A DNA stretch of 64,000 bases. Origin: Euzebya pacifica (GTDB lineage Bacteria; Actinomycetota; Nitriliruptoria; Euzebyales; Euzebyaceae). The notes under the pieces are model-generated. The model was given only the letters and a program-made list of their open reading frames with translations. It was not told where the DNA came from and ran no database searches. This document shows, in pieces, positions 1-8,336 of the stretch; the stretch's first letter is position 1; each line of letters begins with the position of its first letter. The position numbers were made by a program, and so were the translations under genes. Where the stretch lies: the NCBI RefSeq assembly GCF_003344865.1, contig NZ_CP031165.1, positions 4,221,910 through 4,285,909 of the forward strand, in the 5' to 3' direction.

Positions 1-2
1 GC

Positions 3-197
3 CCGATCGACCCGCCGCCCGGCTGTGCGTTCCACGAACGCTGCTGGCTGGCGACCGACGTCTGCCGCAGCGACGTGCCGGCGCTGACGACCCATGGCGA
101 GGGTGCCGACGCCGTCGTCCAGCAGGCGGCGTGCCACCATGCCCTCGAGTCGGTGCACGGTCCGGTCGGCCGGGGCACCGCGCCTGCCGGCAGGTAG
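3..197 (+). CDS. Oligopeptide/dipeptide ABC transporter ATP-binding protein, C-terminal end (partial)
   Basis: Only the last 64 codons lie in the window; the stop is TAG at 195-197. The readable peptide has the cysteine-rich tail of OppD/OppF-type ATPases: PPPGCAFHERCWLATDVC near the start, then a later ACHH. In this family the tail follows the ABC domain and is known as the oligopeptide/dipeptide transporter C-terminal region; several members carry an iron-sulfur cluster there. The protein would drive peptide import with permeases encoded further upstream, outside the window. The next gene starts 9 bases after the stop, so the regulator could be co-transcribed. Confidence 0.8.
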   Translation, partial: PIDPPPGCAFHERCWLATDVCRSDVPALTTHGEGADAVVQQAACHHALESVHGPVGRGTAPAGR

Positions 198-206
198 AAC
201 AGCCCC

Positions 207-1166
207 ATGGAGACCGCCGCCCCCGTGCTGGACGACACCGACCGCGCGCTCATCACCGAGCTGCAGCGGGACGGCCGCGCGAGCTGGAACCACATCGGCA
301 GGGGCGTCGGCATCGCCGACACCACCGCGTCACGGCGGGCCCAGCGCCTGATGGGCGACGGCGTCGTTCGGGTCGTCGGCGGCCTGGATCCGCTGCGGTG
401 CAACCTGGGCTACCCGGTGCTGATCCGGATGCGGACCAGCCCGGGACGGATCGGCAACGTGCTCGACGAGCTGGCGGTGCGCGAGGACGTCCGGTTCCTG
501 GCCGTGGTCACCGGGACCTCCGACGTCGTGGCCGAGCTGATCGTGACCTCCCAGCAGCACCTCGCGCGGGTGGTCCTCGACGAGCTGCACGTCGTCGAGG
601 GCGTGGAGTCGACCGTCACGTCGACGGTCATGCGCCACTACAAGCTCAGCCACCACGAGCGGCCAGCCCTGCCCGTGGGTCCCGACGGCCGGCCCGAGGT
701 GGCGGCCGATCCGCTGGACGAGATCGACCACCGCATCGTCGGCGAGCTGGCCCGTGACGGCCGCATGTCGGTGGCCACCCTGGCGGCCAACCTGGGCATC
801 AGCGAGTCGATGGCCCGCCGGCGGGTGGACGCCCTCATCAGCGACGGGCGGGTGGTCATCTCCACCCTGCTGGACGCCGACGCGCTGGGTTACCACGTCG
901 AGGCGCTGGTGTGGCTGGGGGTGGACTTCGGCTGCCTGGAGACCGTCGCCGACCAGCTCCGCCAACGACCCGAGGTCCGTTACCTGGCCGCGTCGGCCGG
1001 CGAGGCCGAGCTGGTCGCCGAGGTCCTGCTACGCGATCAGGCCGACCTGTACCGCTTCGCCACGACGGTCCTCGGCCGGATGGAGGGCATCCGCCGCACC
1101 GAGCTGTCGCTGGAGCTGGAGGTCGTCAAGCGCGCCTGGATCCGGCTGACCCGGCTGGGGGACTGA
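207..1166 (+). CDS. Double-domain Lrp/AsnC family transcriptional regulator
   Basis: This is a 319-residue protein, about twice the usual 150-160 residues of Lrp/AsnC regulators. It is a tandem of two units. The first has an AsnC-type helix-turn-helix at about 8-60 (LDDTDRALITELQRDGR) and a RAM-like ligand domain at about 68-145. The second has a helix-turn-helix at about 169-222 (LDEIDHRIVGELARDGR) and a second RAM-like domain at about 228-310. Such duplicated regulators are common in actinobacteria and usually respond to amino acids or other small metabolites. The gene starts 9 bases after the peptide-transporter ATPase stop, so control of peptide or amino-acid uptake is a reasonable inference. 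The ligand cannot be read from sequence. Confidence 0.9.
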   Translation: METAAPVLDDTDRALITELQRDGRASWNHIGRGVGIADTTASRRAQRLMGDGVVRVVGGLDPLRCNLGYPVLIRMRTSPGRIGNVLDELAVREDVRFLAVVTGTSDVVAELIVTSQQHLARVVLDELHVVEGVESTVTSTVMRHYKLSHHERPALPVGPDGRPEVAADPLDEIDHRIVGELARDGRMSVATLAANLGISESMARRRVDALISDGRVVISTLLDADALGYHVEALVWLGVDFGCLETVADQLRQRPEVRYLAASAGEAELVAEVLLRDQADLYRFATTVLGRMEGIRRTELSLELEVVKRAWIRLTRLGD

Positions 1167-1198
1167 ACGGGCGTCGGTAGTCGTGCGAGGATGCCGGC

Positions 1199-2191
1199 AT
1201 GCGCTCGACGTTGATCCGCTCCCTGGTCCTGATGCTGCTCCTCACCGCCTGCGGAGGAGGCGAGGACCTCGACGTCGCCGGCACCGCGACCTCGGTACCC
1301 GCGACGAGCGAACCGGCACCGGCGACCGAGACCACCGCACCCGAGGCCACCGCGGCAGCGGGAACCGACGCCGAGCCGACCGACGCCGAGCCGACCGACG
1401 CCGAGCCCACCGACGCCGAGGTCCCCACGGAGCCGATCGAGCCGGCTGACGACAGGGGGGCGACGCTCGTGCTCGACGGGGACGGCCTGCCGGCCGGTGA
1501 CTACACCGTCGTCGTCGAGGCGGCCGGCCAGCCGGTGGCCAGCACGGTGCGGTTCGACGGCGGGCAGGTCACGGTCACGCTGGACGCCACGACCCCCGAG
1601 GACGTCAGCAGGGTCGACGTGCATGCCGGCCCCAGCGCCGACGGGCCCGCGTTGCTGTCGGGCACGGTGGCCGACGGGACGGGCACGATCGAGCCAGCGG
1701 TGCCGGTCGACCTCAGCGGCGCCAGCGGGCAGTACATCCTCGCCACACCGACCAACGGCAGCGACTCCGACGAACGATCGGGGATCTGGTACGTCCTGAT
1801 CCCCCGCGCGCCGGGGTTGGTGCTGCCCGCCCTCCCGGCGGAATGGGTGTACGAGGGGTGGGTCACCATCGACGGCGTGGACGTGACGACCGGCCGGTTC
1901 GGCGACCCGGCGACCCCCGACGACTTCGACGGGTTCTCCGGCGACCAGGGCGGCCCGCCGCTGCCGGGCGAGGACTTCCTCCTCTCTCCTCCCGAGGGCC
2001 TTTCCTTCCCGGTCGACCTGGCGGGGATGACGACGTTCGTGACGCTCGAACCCGCCGTCGACCCCGACCCCGCACCGTCGGGCCTGACGGTGCTCTCGGG
2101 GCAGATCCCCGCGGACGCCATCGACCACACGGTCTATGACATGGCCTCGACCGTCGACGCGCTGCCGAGCTACACCGCGCAGGTCAGCTGA
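1199..2191 (+). CDS. Hypothetical secreted lipoprotein with DAEPT repeats
   Basis: The 330-residue product begins with a lipoprotein signal (LLTACGGG lipobox, Cys about residue 18), so it should be lipid-anchored outside the membrane. A Thr/Glu/Pro-rich linker follows, including four tandem 15-bp units (1367-1426) encoding DAEPT-type pentapeptides. The rest (about 85-330) is an acidic, beta-rich domain with no motif I recognise; one part reads like an Ig-like or cupredoxin-like module. A GAGG Shine-Dalgarno at 1187-1190 lies 8 bases from the ATG and supports this start. It runs convergently into the adenylating enzyme, with only 13 bases between the stops. Function unknown. Confidence 0.8.
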   Translation: MRSTLIRSLVLMLLLTACGGGEDLDVAGTATSVPATSEPAPATETTAPEATAAAGTDAEPTDAEPTDAEPTDAEVPTEPIEPADDRGATLVLDGDGLPAGDYTVVVEAAGQPVASTVRFDGGQVTVTLDATTPEDVSRVDVHAGPSADGPALLSGTVADGTGTIEPAVPVDLSGASGQYILATPTNGSDSDERSGIWYVLIPRAPGLVLPALPAEWVYEGWVTIDGVDVTTGRFGDPATPDDFDGFSGDQGGPPLPGEDFLLSPPEGLSFPVDLAGMTTFVTLEPAVDPDPAPSGLTVLSGQIPADAIDHTVYDMASTVDALPSYTAQVS

Positions 2192-2204
2192 CCCGACGGG
2201 GTGA

Positions 2205-3605
2205 TCAGCCGGCGCGGCCCAGGCGGGGGCGTTCGGCCGCAGCGGCCGGGTCGCGGACGACGTCGGGCACGAGCCCGCAGGCCTCGCCGACTCGCCGGGC
2301 GAGGTCACGGTCGTCGAGGACGGCACCCGCCGGGGCGTCCAGGGCCAGCCGCAGGCGACCGTCGGCCACTCGCAACGACCAGTCCCTCCCACCGACCCTG
2401 GCCATGGCCGGCTCGATGATGCGGGTGACGTTGCGCAGGTCGGGACGGCGGGTCCGGCCGTCGACGACCACGGCGGGCTGCCACGCACCATCCACGGCCG
2501 AGGGGGCCAACCGGGGCACGGTCGCGCCGCTCACGGGGTGGTTCTGCTCCTCCTCCAGTCCCGCGACCCACGATCCGGTGGCGTAGCGGACCAGCGCCGT
2601 GCCGCGCCAGCCGGAAGAGGTGATGACCAGCTCACCGGGCCCGCCATCGACCACCGTCGCGCCGGTGGCGGGGTCCCGCACCGACAGCACCTCCAGGTCG
2701 GGGTAGGTCAGCAGCCCGTAGGTGGCCTCGGGCGGGTCGTTGGCGGCGGGCGGCTGCTCGCCGTAGAGCACCCTGGACGCCTCGGGCGCCCATGCGGCCT
2801 GCACGGTGACGGGACGCCCGGCCAGCTTCTCCCCCAGGGTGGCCAGCCGCACGCGCGTGGCCGCGTCGGGCGGCGAGCCGACGACCAGGAGCTGCCGGAG
2901 GTTGCGTGCCACCGTGCCCTTGGCGAGCAGCCCGTCGAGGGTCGACTCGGCTTCGTCGGTGGGCAGCGCGACGATCGACGCGGGCAGCATCGCGAGGCCT
3001 CGCTGGGCCGCACCCATGACGGCCTGGCCGGCGCCACGCGGGTGCAGGGCCGTCATCCGGCTGGCCAGGGCCGCGTGGTACAGCGCCCAGTGGCGAACCG
3101 ACGGCCCCGACGGCACCAGGTTGAGCAGCGCGTCCTCAGCACCCCAGCCGACCACCTCGGCGAAGCGGGCTCCGGCCAGGTGCAGCAGGTCGAGGTCCGC
3201 GCGCGTGTAGGCGATGGCCAGCAGCCGGTCGACGCCGGCCTCGTGGACATGCACGGCCTTGTAGCGGTGCCAGATGGCTTCCCGCCGACCGGTCGTTCCC
3301 CGTCCGCCGGCTTGCCGTGCGGCGGCGAACAGCTCGCCCCGGGGGGCGTTGGCCTTGAACTGGTCCTCCGTCGGGCTCAGCAGCAGCGCGGGGTTGCCCG
3401 GCCCGCCCGCGCCGGCCAGGTCGGCCTCGGTGGCGACCGGCACGCGGGCCAACGACTCCACGTCGGTGACGTCGATGCCGGCGATCCGATCGCGCCAGAA
3501 CCGCGAGAACGGCGTCACCTCGCGCCGGACCCACTCCCGGAGGGTTCGGTCCTGCTCACGTCGCTGCACCTCTCGCGGCAGCCTGAACCACGGTGTCGTC
3601 GCCAT
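2205..3605 (-). CDS. PaaK-like adenylate-forming enzyme (phenylacetate-CoA ligase family, divergent)
   Basis: The 466-residue protein has the general plan of phenylacetate-CoA ligases. An N-terminal segment with FSRFWRDRIAGIDVTDVESL matches the PaaK entry region. A middle adenylation domain follows, then GELVITSSGWRGTALVRY at about 330-347, which corresponds to the family's GELV.T....G.PLIRY motif, then a small C-terminal domain. The Thr/Gly-rich ATP loop is poorly conserved (GGRGTTGRREAIWH), so substrate and activity are uncertain; it may activate a carboxylate other than phenylacetate. A TAACAT -10 element 9 bases before the ATG overlaps the stop of the upstream membrane-protein gene, suggesting its own promoter. 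Confidence 0.7.
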   Translation of the reverse strand: MATTPWFRLPREVQRREQDRTLREWVRREVTPFSRFWRDRIAGIDVTDVESLARVPVATEADLAGAGGPGNPALLLSPTEDQFKANAPRGELFAAARQAGGRGTTGRREAIWHRYKAVHVHEAGVDRLLAIAYTRADLDLLHLAGARFAEVVGWGAEDALLNLVPSGPSVRHWALYHAALASRMTALHPRGAGQAVMGAAQRGLAMLPASIVALPTDEAESTLDGLLAKGTVARNLRQLLVVGSPPDAATRVRLATLGEKLAGRPVTVQAAWAPEASRVLYGEQPPAANDPPEATYGLLTYPDLEVLSVRDPATGATVVDGGPGELVITSSGWRGTALVRYATGSWVAGLEEEQNHPVSGATVPRLAPSAVDGAWQPAVVVDGRTRRPDLRNVTRIIEPAMARVGGRDWSLRVADGRLRLALDAPAGAVLDDRDLARRVGEACGLVPDVVRDPAAAAERPRLGRAG

Positions 3606-3614
3606 CGGGACGGG

Positions 3615-3620
3615 ATGTTA
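3615..3620 (-). promoter_or_regulatory. Candidate -10 element (TAACAT) for the PaaK-like gene
   Basis: On the minus strand TAACAT fits the actinobacterial -10 consensus TANNNT. Its last base is 9 bases from the ATG at 3605, so transcription would begin at or very near the start codon, a leaderless or nearly leaderless arrangement. It overlaps the TAA stop codon of the upstream gene. No convincing -35 is visible. Confidence 0.35.
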
Positions 3621-4481
3621 GAGGCCCGACCCACCAACGCCATCAGCGGTCGGTGCCGTGGTCGCCGCCGGGGCACGAATCCCGGCCGCCGCCACGGCAG
3701 CCATCTGCAGCGGGACGACCTGCAGCAACGCGAAGGCCACACCGAGCAGGACGAGGGCGATGCGCCCGAAGACCAGCTGCCGACCCAGCTGCTCGGTGGT
3801 CTCCTCCACCAGCGCCGTGCCCTCCTCGATGGTGGTGGAGTAGGTGTCCAGCAGCTCGGCGGTGTCGGCCAGGGTGGCGTCGAACCCGGCGAGGTCGCTG
3901 GCCAGGTCGCTGACGCCCTCGCCCACGTCGCCGAGGCTGCCGGCGGTCGCGTCGATCTGGTCGGCCTGCTCGCGCAGCCGGTCGGGCAGCCCGTCCAGCG
4001 AGACGTCGAGGGTCCGCAGCGCGTCGGCGAAGGACTCCGTGGGGTCGTAGGCAGGGCCGAACGGCAGGCTGCTGAGCGCGGAGAGGGTCGTGTCGATCGT
4101 CCCGGCGACGCGGATGAGGCCCGGCAGGGCATCGTCGACGGCGGTCAACGACTCGGCGACGTCACGGCGGACCAGCTCGGCGAGGTCCTCCATCAGCACC
4201 TCGCCTTCGTCGAAGGCCGTGTCCAGGCTGGTCGCGGTCTCCTCCAGCGCGGCAAGGCTCGTGCCCAGCGTCTCGATGGAGTCCGCAGCCACCCCCGCCG
4301 AGGCGTCGAGCGCCACGAGCGTGTCGCTGGTGAGCGTCAACGAGTCCTCCAGCGCCGCCTCGGCCTGGCCGAGCAGCCCCCACCCGACGACGGTTCCCAC
4401 GATCGCGGCAAGCAGGCCGATGGTGGCCACGGCCTGGAGCACCCGCACGAGGACGGCGGGACGGAGGGGAAAGAGTCGCAT
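3618..4481 (-). CDS. Hypothetical membrane protein with two terminal TM helices and a long periplasmic-type helical region
   Basis: The 287-residue protein has one predicted membrane helix near the N-terminus (about 10-35, VLQAVATIGLLAAIVGTVVG) and another near the C-terminus (about 235-262, LVFGRIALVLLGVAFALLQV). The roughly 200 residues between are Ala/Leu/Asp/Thr-rich and heptad-like (LGTSLAALEETATSLDTAF), so they probably form an extended helical bundle. This resembles the sensory or scaffold region of chemoreceptor-like proteins but has no signalling domain. It is divergent from the ABC exporter genes at 4581 and upstream of the PaaK-like gene on the same strand. Function unknown. Confidence 0.7.
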   Translation of the reverse strand: MRLFPLRPAVLVRVLQAVATIGLLAAIVGTVVGWGLLGQAEAALEDSLTLTSDTLVALDASAGVAADSIETLGTSLAALEETATSLDTAFDEGEVLMEDLAELVRRDVAESLTAVDDALPGLIRVAGTIDTTLSALSSLPFGPAYDPTESFADALRTLDVSLDGLPDRLREQADQIDATAGSLGDVGEGVSDLASDLAGFDATLADTAELLDTYSTTIEEGTALVEETTEQLGRQLVFGRIALVLLGVAFALLQVVPLQMAAVAAAGIRAPAATTAPTADGVGGSGL

Positions 4482-4580
4482 GCGTTTCGGCCTGAACCTA
4501 TCCGGACATCACATGTCCCAACCGTCGGCGCGGCAGTTCCGCAACGCCGATCTCCGTCCCCCGATCGAGAGGCCTCCGCC

Positions 4581-5516
4581 GTGCCGGCACCGATCACCGC
4601 CACTGACCTGACACGCCGTTTCGGCGACGACGTCGTCGTGCACGACCTCGACCTGCACGTCGACGAGGGCTCGATCCGCGGCTTCGTCGGCCCGTCGGGC
4701 AGCGGGAAGACCACCACCGTCCGGCTGCTCACCGGCGTGCTCGAACCCACGGGCGGTCGGGTCCGCGTGTTCGACACCGACCCCATGGAGCTGACCACCG
4801 CGCAGCGACGCCGGATCGGCTACATGCCGCAGCTCGGCGTGCTGTACCCCCACCTGACGGTCACCCAGAACCTGCGGTTCGTCGCTGACCTGTACGGCGT
4901 GCGCAAGGCCAAGGACCGGATCGCCGATGCGCTGGAGATGCTGGACCTGACCGACGCGTCCGGACGACCGCTGCGGGACTGCTCCGGCGGCATGCAGCGC
5001 CGGGTCGCGCTGGCCGCCGCGATCCTCCACGAACCCGACGTGCTGTTCCTCGACGAACCGACGAGCGGGCTCGACCCGGTCCTGCGGCAACGGCTGTGGA
5101 CCCACTTCCAGGAGCTCCGTGACGAGGGGAAGACCTTGTTCGTGACCACCCAGATCGTGTCGGAGGCGGCGATGTGCGACCACGTCGGCCTGCTGGCCGG
5201 CGGCACGATGATCGCCGACGACACCCCCGACGGGCTCCGCCGCTCCGCCGCTGGCGGCGACACCGTGGACCTGACGGCGTCCGCGACCATCCCCACCCGC
5301 GTGCTGGAACGACTGGCCGTCCGCGACGACGTGCGCCGGATCGAACGCGTGGGCGACGACGGCCGCACCGTGCGCATCGTCGTCGCCGACGCCGCGGAGG
5401 GGATCGAGGTCCTGACCGCCGCGCTGCACGACGCCGACGTCGACGTGGTGCTGGCCGAACGCCACACCGCCGCCTTCGACGACGTGTTCGTGGCGCTCCT
5501 GGAGGCACAGTCGTGA
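4581..5516 (+). CDS. ABC-2 type exporter, ATP-binding subunit
   Basis: The 311-residue protein has all the ABC signatures: Walker A GPSGSGKT (37-44), signature SGGMQ (135-139), Walker B VLFLDE (154-159) followed by TSGLD, and the switch histidine replaced by a Gln-containing TTQ segment. The C-terminal ~90 residues form the extension usual for drug/antibiotic exporter ATPases. I chose GTG at 4581 because the preceding reading frame has no homology and a GAGAGG lies about 9 bases upstream. It is coupled to the permease: its TGA overlaps the permease GTG (GTGA). Export of a drug, lipid or peptide is inferred from family only. Confidence 0.9.
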   Translation: MPAPITATDLTRRFGDDVVVHDLDLHVDEGSIRGFVGPSGSGKTTTVRLLTGVLEPTGGRVRVFDTDPMELTTAQRRRIGYMPQLGVLYPHLTVTQNLRFVADLYGVRKAKDRIADALEMLDLTDASGRPLRDCSGGMQRRVALAAAILHEPDVLFLDEPTSGLDPVLRQRLWTHFQELRDEGKTLFVTTQIVSEAAMCDHVGLLAGGTMIADDTPDGLRRSAAGGDTVDLTASATIPTRVLERLAVRDDVRRIERVGDDGRTVRIVVADAAEGIEVLTAALHDADVDVVLAERHTAAFDDVFVALLEAQS

Positions 5517-6835
5517 AGGACCTGATGGGTCGGCTGCGGCTCTCGCTGCGTCGCATCGGCGGGGTCAGCCGCAAGGAGCTGGTCGAGCTGGTCCGCCAGC
5601 CGGCCATGTTGTTCGTGCTGGTCGTCGGACCGCTGCTGATCCTCCTCCTGTTCGGGTCGGGGGTCCGGGCCGAGGACCCGGCGGTCCGGTCGATCTTCGT
5701 GACGCCACCCGGTGACGAGCAGCTGGCGGAGGTGGTCCGGGGGTACGCCGACTCGCAGTCGGAGCGGCTGACCATCCTCGACGTGACCGATGACCGTGAG
5801 GACGCGATGCGTGAGCTGCGCGGACGACGCGTCGACGTGGTCGTGGTCTTCCCCGAGAACCCGATCGAGGCGGTCGAGCAGAACGACCGCGCCACCATCG
5901 AGGTCATCCACTCCTTCATCGACCCGTTGGAGAGCCAGGCCATCCGCTTGTTCACCCGCGGGGCCGTCAGCGACCTCAACGACATCCTGCTGTCCAGGGC
6001 GGTGGAGGAGGCCCAGACCCAGGCCGCCACGACGCTGGAGGAGGTGGAGGGGCTGCGGGAGACCCTCGACGGGCCCGCCGGTTCGGTCCTGATGGCGCAG
6101 TCCGACACCGACCCGGAGGACCTGGCCATCGTCCTGGACGACGCGTCGATCGAGCTGGAGCAGCTGATCGAGATCGACCCCGACGTCGTGGCGGCCCCGC
6201 TGGACGGTCGGGCGAGCAGCATCGGCGGTCGCGTGACGACGTCGCAGTTCTACGCCCCGGCGGTCGTGGCGCTGATCCTGCAGCACCTGACGCTGACGTT
6301 CGTCGCGCTGGCCCGCAGCCGCGAGCGCGAGCTGGGCACCGTCGAGCTGTTCGGCGTCTCGCCGCTGCGCGAGGTCGAGCGGATCGCCGGCCAGGCCGTC
6401 GCCTACGTGCTGTCCGGTTCGGCGCTGGCGGCGGTGCTGCTGGCAGCGGTGTCGTTGCTGCTGGGCGCCCCGTTCCGTGCAGGCGTGGGGACCGTCGCGC
6501 TGGTCGTGGTGGCCGAGCTGCTGGCCAGCATCGGCGTCGGACTGCTGCTGTCCCGGGTCGCGCGGACGACCACCCAGGTGGTCCAGGGCGCGATGCTGAT
6601 CCTGCTGCTGAGCGTGTTCTTCGGCGGCCTGCTGCTGTCCCCGGAGCGGTTGCTGCCGTGGGCCCAGCCGATCGGCGACGTGCTGCCGATGAGCCATGCG
6701 CTGGAGCTGCTGCGGGACTCGATGCTCCGTGGCCTGCCCCTCGCGGCCGGCCCCATCGCGACGCTGGTCGGCATGGCCGTCGACACCATCGCCATCGGCT
6801 CGTGGCTGGCCATCCGCGAGGAACACCGCGGCTGA
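5513..6835 (+). CDS. ABC-2 type exporter, permease subunit
   Basis: The product is 440 residues from GTG at 5513, which overlaps the ATPase stop by three bases, indicating translational coupling. The layout is that of ABC-2 permeases of the YhgE/NatB kind: one membrane helix at about 30-50 (LFVLVVGPLLILLLFG), a large extracytoplasmic domain (about 50-240), then about five helices in the C-terminal half, including QAVAYVLSGSALAAVLLAAV and GAMLILLLSVFFGGLLL. It would form the exporter channel with the ATPase encoded just upstream. Substrate unknown. Confidence 0.88.
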   Translation: MKDLMGRLRLSLRRIGGVSRKELVELVRQPAMLFVLVVGPLLILLLFGSGVRAEDPAVRSIFVTPPGDEQLAEVVRGYADSQSERLTILDVTDDREDAMRELRGRRVDVVVVFPENPIEAVEQNDRATIEVIHSFIDPLESQAIRLFTRGAVSDLNDILLSRAVEEAQTQAATTLEEVEGLRETLDGPAGSVLMAQSDTDPEDLAIVLDDASIELEQLIEIDPDVVAAPLDGRASSIGGRVTTSQFYAPAVVALILQHLTLTFVALARSRERELGTVELFGVSPLREVERIAGQAVAYVLSGSALAAVLLAAVSLLLGAPFRAGVGTVALVVVAELLASIGVGLLLSRVARTTTQVVQGAMLILLLSVFFGGLLLSPERLLPWAQPIGDVLPMSHALELLRDSMLRGLPLAAGPIATLVGMAVDTIAIGSWLAIREEHRG

Positions 6836-6931
6836 CGGGCCGGCCAGGCCGGAGCCGGGAGGACGGCGCGGCGGCGGTCGGGCCGGCGCAGTCGGCGGCG
6901 GGCGGTCGGGCCGGGCCATCGGCGCCGCGCG

Positions 6932-7081
6932 GTCGGCGCGATCGGGGCCTCCATCGTCCATGGACGACTACGGGCGCGATTACGGCCGTGGCGGGGTCGC
7001 GCCGGTCGGGTGACCAGCCACCCCGGTCGGCGCGATCGGGGCCTCCGTCGTCCCCTGACGAGAATCGGCGCGATCGGGGCC
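6932..7081. repeat. Three dispersed copies of a ~17-bp GC-rich word at the end of the MFS gene
   Basis: The word GGCGCGATCGGGGCC recurs at about 6935-6949, 7029-7043 and 7067-7081; two copies extend into a following CTCC. The first lies past the MFS stop, the other two inside its last codons, where they encode related APIAP/GPDRAD residues on the minus strand. The stretch from the permease stop (6836) to the MFS stop (6980) is otherwise GC-rich and repetitive, and no gene is seen in it. Confidence 0.6.
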
Positions 7082-8302
7082 GGGGGCGGCCGGGACGGCT
7101 GCGGAGGGGCGTGGCCCGGCCATCGCCAGCCCGGCGACGGCGAAGCCCGCGGCGGCCATGACGACGGCCGGCAGGTAGCTGCCGGTGGCCTGTGCGACGA
7201 GCCCGCCGAGCAGCGGTCCGGCAGCGGAGGCGATCCCGCCGACCGACTGCACGGCGCCGACCAACGCCCCGAGGTGGCGGGGCGGCAGCACCGAGGTCGC
7301 ATGGATGCCGAACAACGGTGAGTGGGCGCCCAGCGCCGCGCCACCCACGACGGCGTAGACCGCCCCGACCACGACGGTGGTGCTGCCGCCCAGCAGGAGG
7401 CAGGCCACCACCGCGAGGACCATGACCCCAGCGAGCGGCCGACGGGACCCGAACCGCTGGACCATGCCGTCGAGTCCCACCCGGCCGAGCAGCTGGAAGA
7501 AGCCGCGGGCCCCGGCCAGCGTCGCCGCGGTGGCCAGCGGCAGGCCCAAGCTGGCCATCGTCGGCACCTGGTAGGCCAGCAGGATCGACGCGCCCACCCC
7601 ATAGCCGACCGCGAACAGGAGGAGGCGGCGTACGCGCGGGTCGACCCAGGCAAGGGCGGCCGCAGCCCGCAGCGACATATCACCCTCGTCCTCGTACGCA
7701 CCGGGGCCAACCGGCAGGCCGTCGTCGGCCCGACCGCCCGGGGCGATCGTCGCTCCCAGCAGGAGTCCCACGCCGGTGGTGACGGCCAGCCCCGCAAGGG
7801 TGGGCCGCCAGCCGTGGACGCCGACGGCCCAGGCGGTGATCGGCAGGAAGACGGGCGAGGCGAACGCGCCGATGATGGTCAACGGGCCGATGACGACTGC
7901 GGGACGGTCCGGTCGGAGCCGTCGAGCCGCCGCCATGGTCACGTGATAGAAGCCCGTCGCCCCGGCGAGCCCGCCGCCCACCGCGAAGGCCGCACCGAAA
8001 AGGAGCGGCGTCGTGGCCGTGCTCGCCACGCCGAGGCAGAGCGCGCCGAGGGCCCCGCCGATGGTGAACGTGATCCGCCCTCCCCTGCGGTCCAGCAGGC
8101 GGCCACCGAGGGTTGCACCGAGGCCCGCCAGCAGCTGGGCGGCGGCGTAGGCCGCACCGAGCATGCCGACGGTCCACCCGGTGTCGTCGGCGATCGGCTG
8201 GACCAGGACGCCGAAGCCGTAGAACCACCCTCCGTAGGCGGCGAGGGTGACCAGCCCCAGACCCACGACGGGTCGTCGCAGGTCAGGGGGAGGGAGGATC
8301 AT
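6980..8302 (-). CDS. Major facilitator superfamily transporter (OFA/monocarboxylate-like)
   Basis: The 440-residue protein has about 12 membrane helices in two halves and the MFS loop motif between helices 2 and 3 (GGRLLDRRGGR). The N-terminus (AAYGGWFYGFGVLVQPIADD) resembles oxalate/formate-antiporter or monocarboxylate-type MFS proteins. The start is the ATG at 8302 (MILPPPDLRR); earlier in-frame starts lead only into low-homology sequence. It lies 34 bases after the flavoprotein gene on the same strand, so the two are probably one operon, divergent from the ArsR-ArsN1 fusion. By context it may export an arsenical, or take up or expel an organic acid; sequence alone does not decide. The C-terminal tail is soluble, Pro/Ala-rich and repetitive. 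Confidence 0.85.
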   Translation of the reverse strand: MILPPPDLRRPVVGLGLVTLAAYGGWFYGFGVLVQPIADDTGWTVGMLGAAYAAAQLLAGLGATLGGRLLDRRGGRITFTIGGALGALCLGVASTATTPLLFGAAFAVGGGLAGATGFYHVTMAAARRLRPDRPAVVIGPLTIIGAFASPVFLPITAWAVGVHGWRPTLAGLAVTTGVGLLLGATIAPGGRADDGLPVGPGAYEDEGDMSLRAAAALAWVDPRVRRLLLFAVGYGVGASILLAYQVPTMASLGLPLATAATLAGARGFFQLLGRVGLDGMVQRFGSRRPLAGVMVLAVVACLLLGGSTTVVVGAVYAVVGGAALGAHSPLFGIHATSVLPPRHLGALVGAVQSVGGIASAAGPLLGGLVAQATGSYLPAVVMAAAGFAVAGLAMAGPRPSAAVPAAPGPDRADSRQGTTEAPIAPTGVAGHPTGATPPRP

Positions 8303-8336
8303 CGACGCCTCCGACGACGCGGGGCGAACCCCGGGG

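Noticed and set aside
2538-4580. Long open frame upstream of the ABC ATPase on the plus strand
   Set aside because: It is antisense to the PaaK-like and membrane-protein genes and has the Arg/Gly/Gln-rich bias of high-GC shadow frames. ABC homology begins only at GTG 4581.
6403-7797. 464-codon minus-strand frame overlapping the exporter permease and MFS genes
   Set aside because: It overlaps two real genes in other frames and its product is Arg/Pro/Ser-biased without membrane or domain features.
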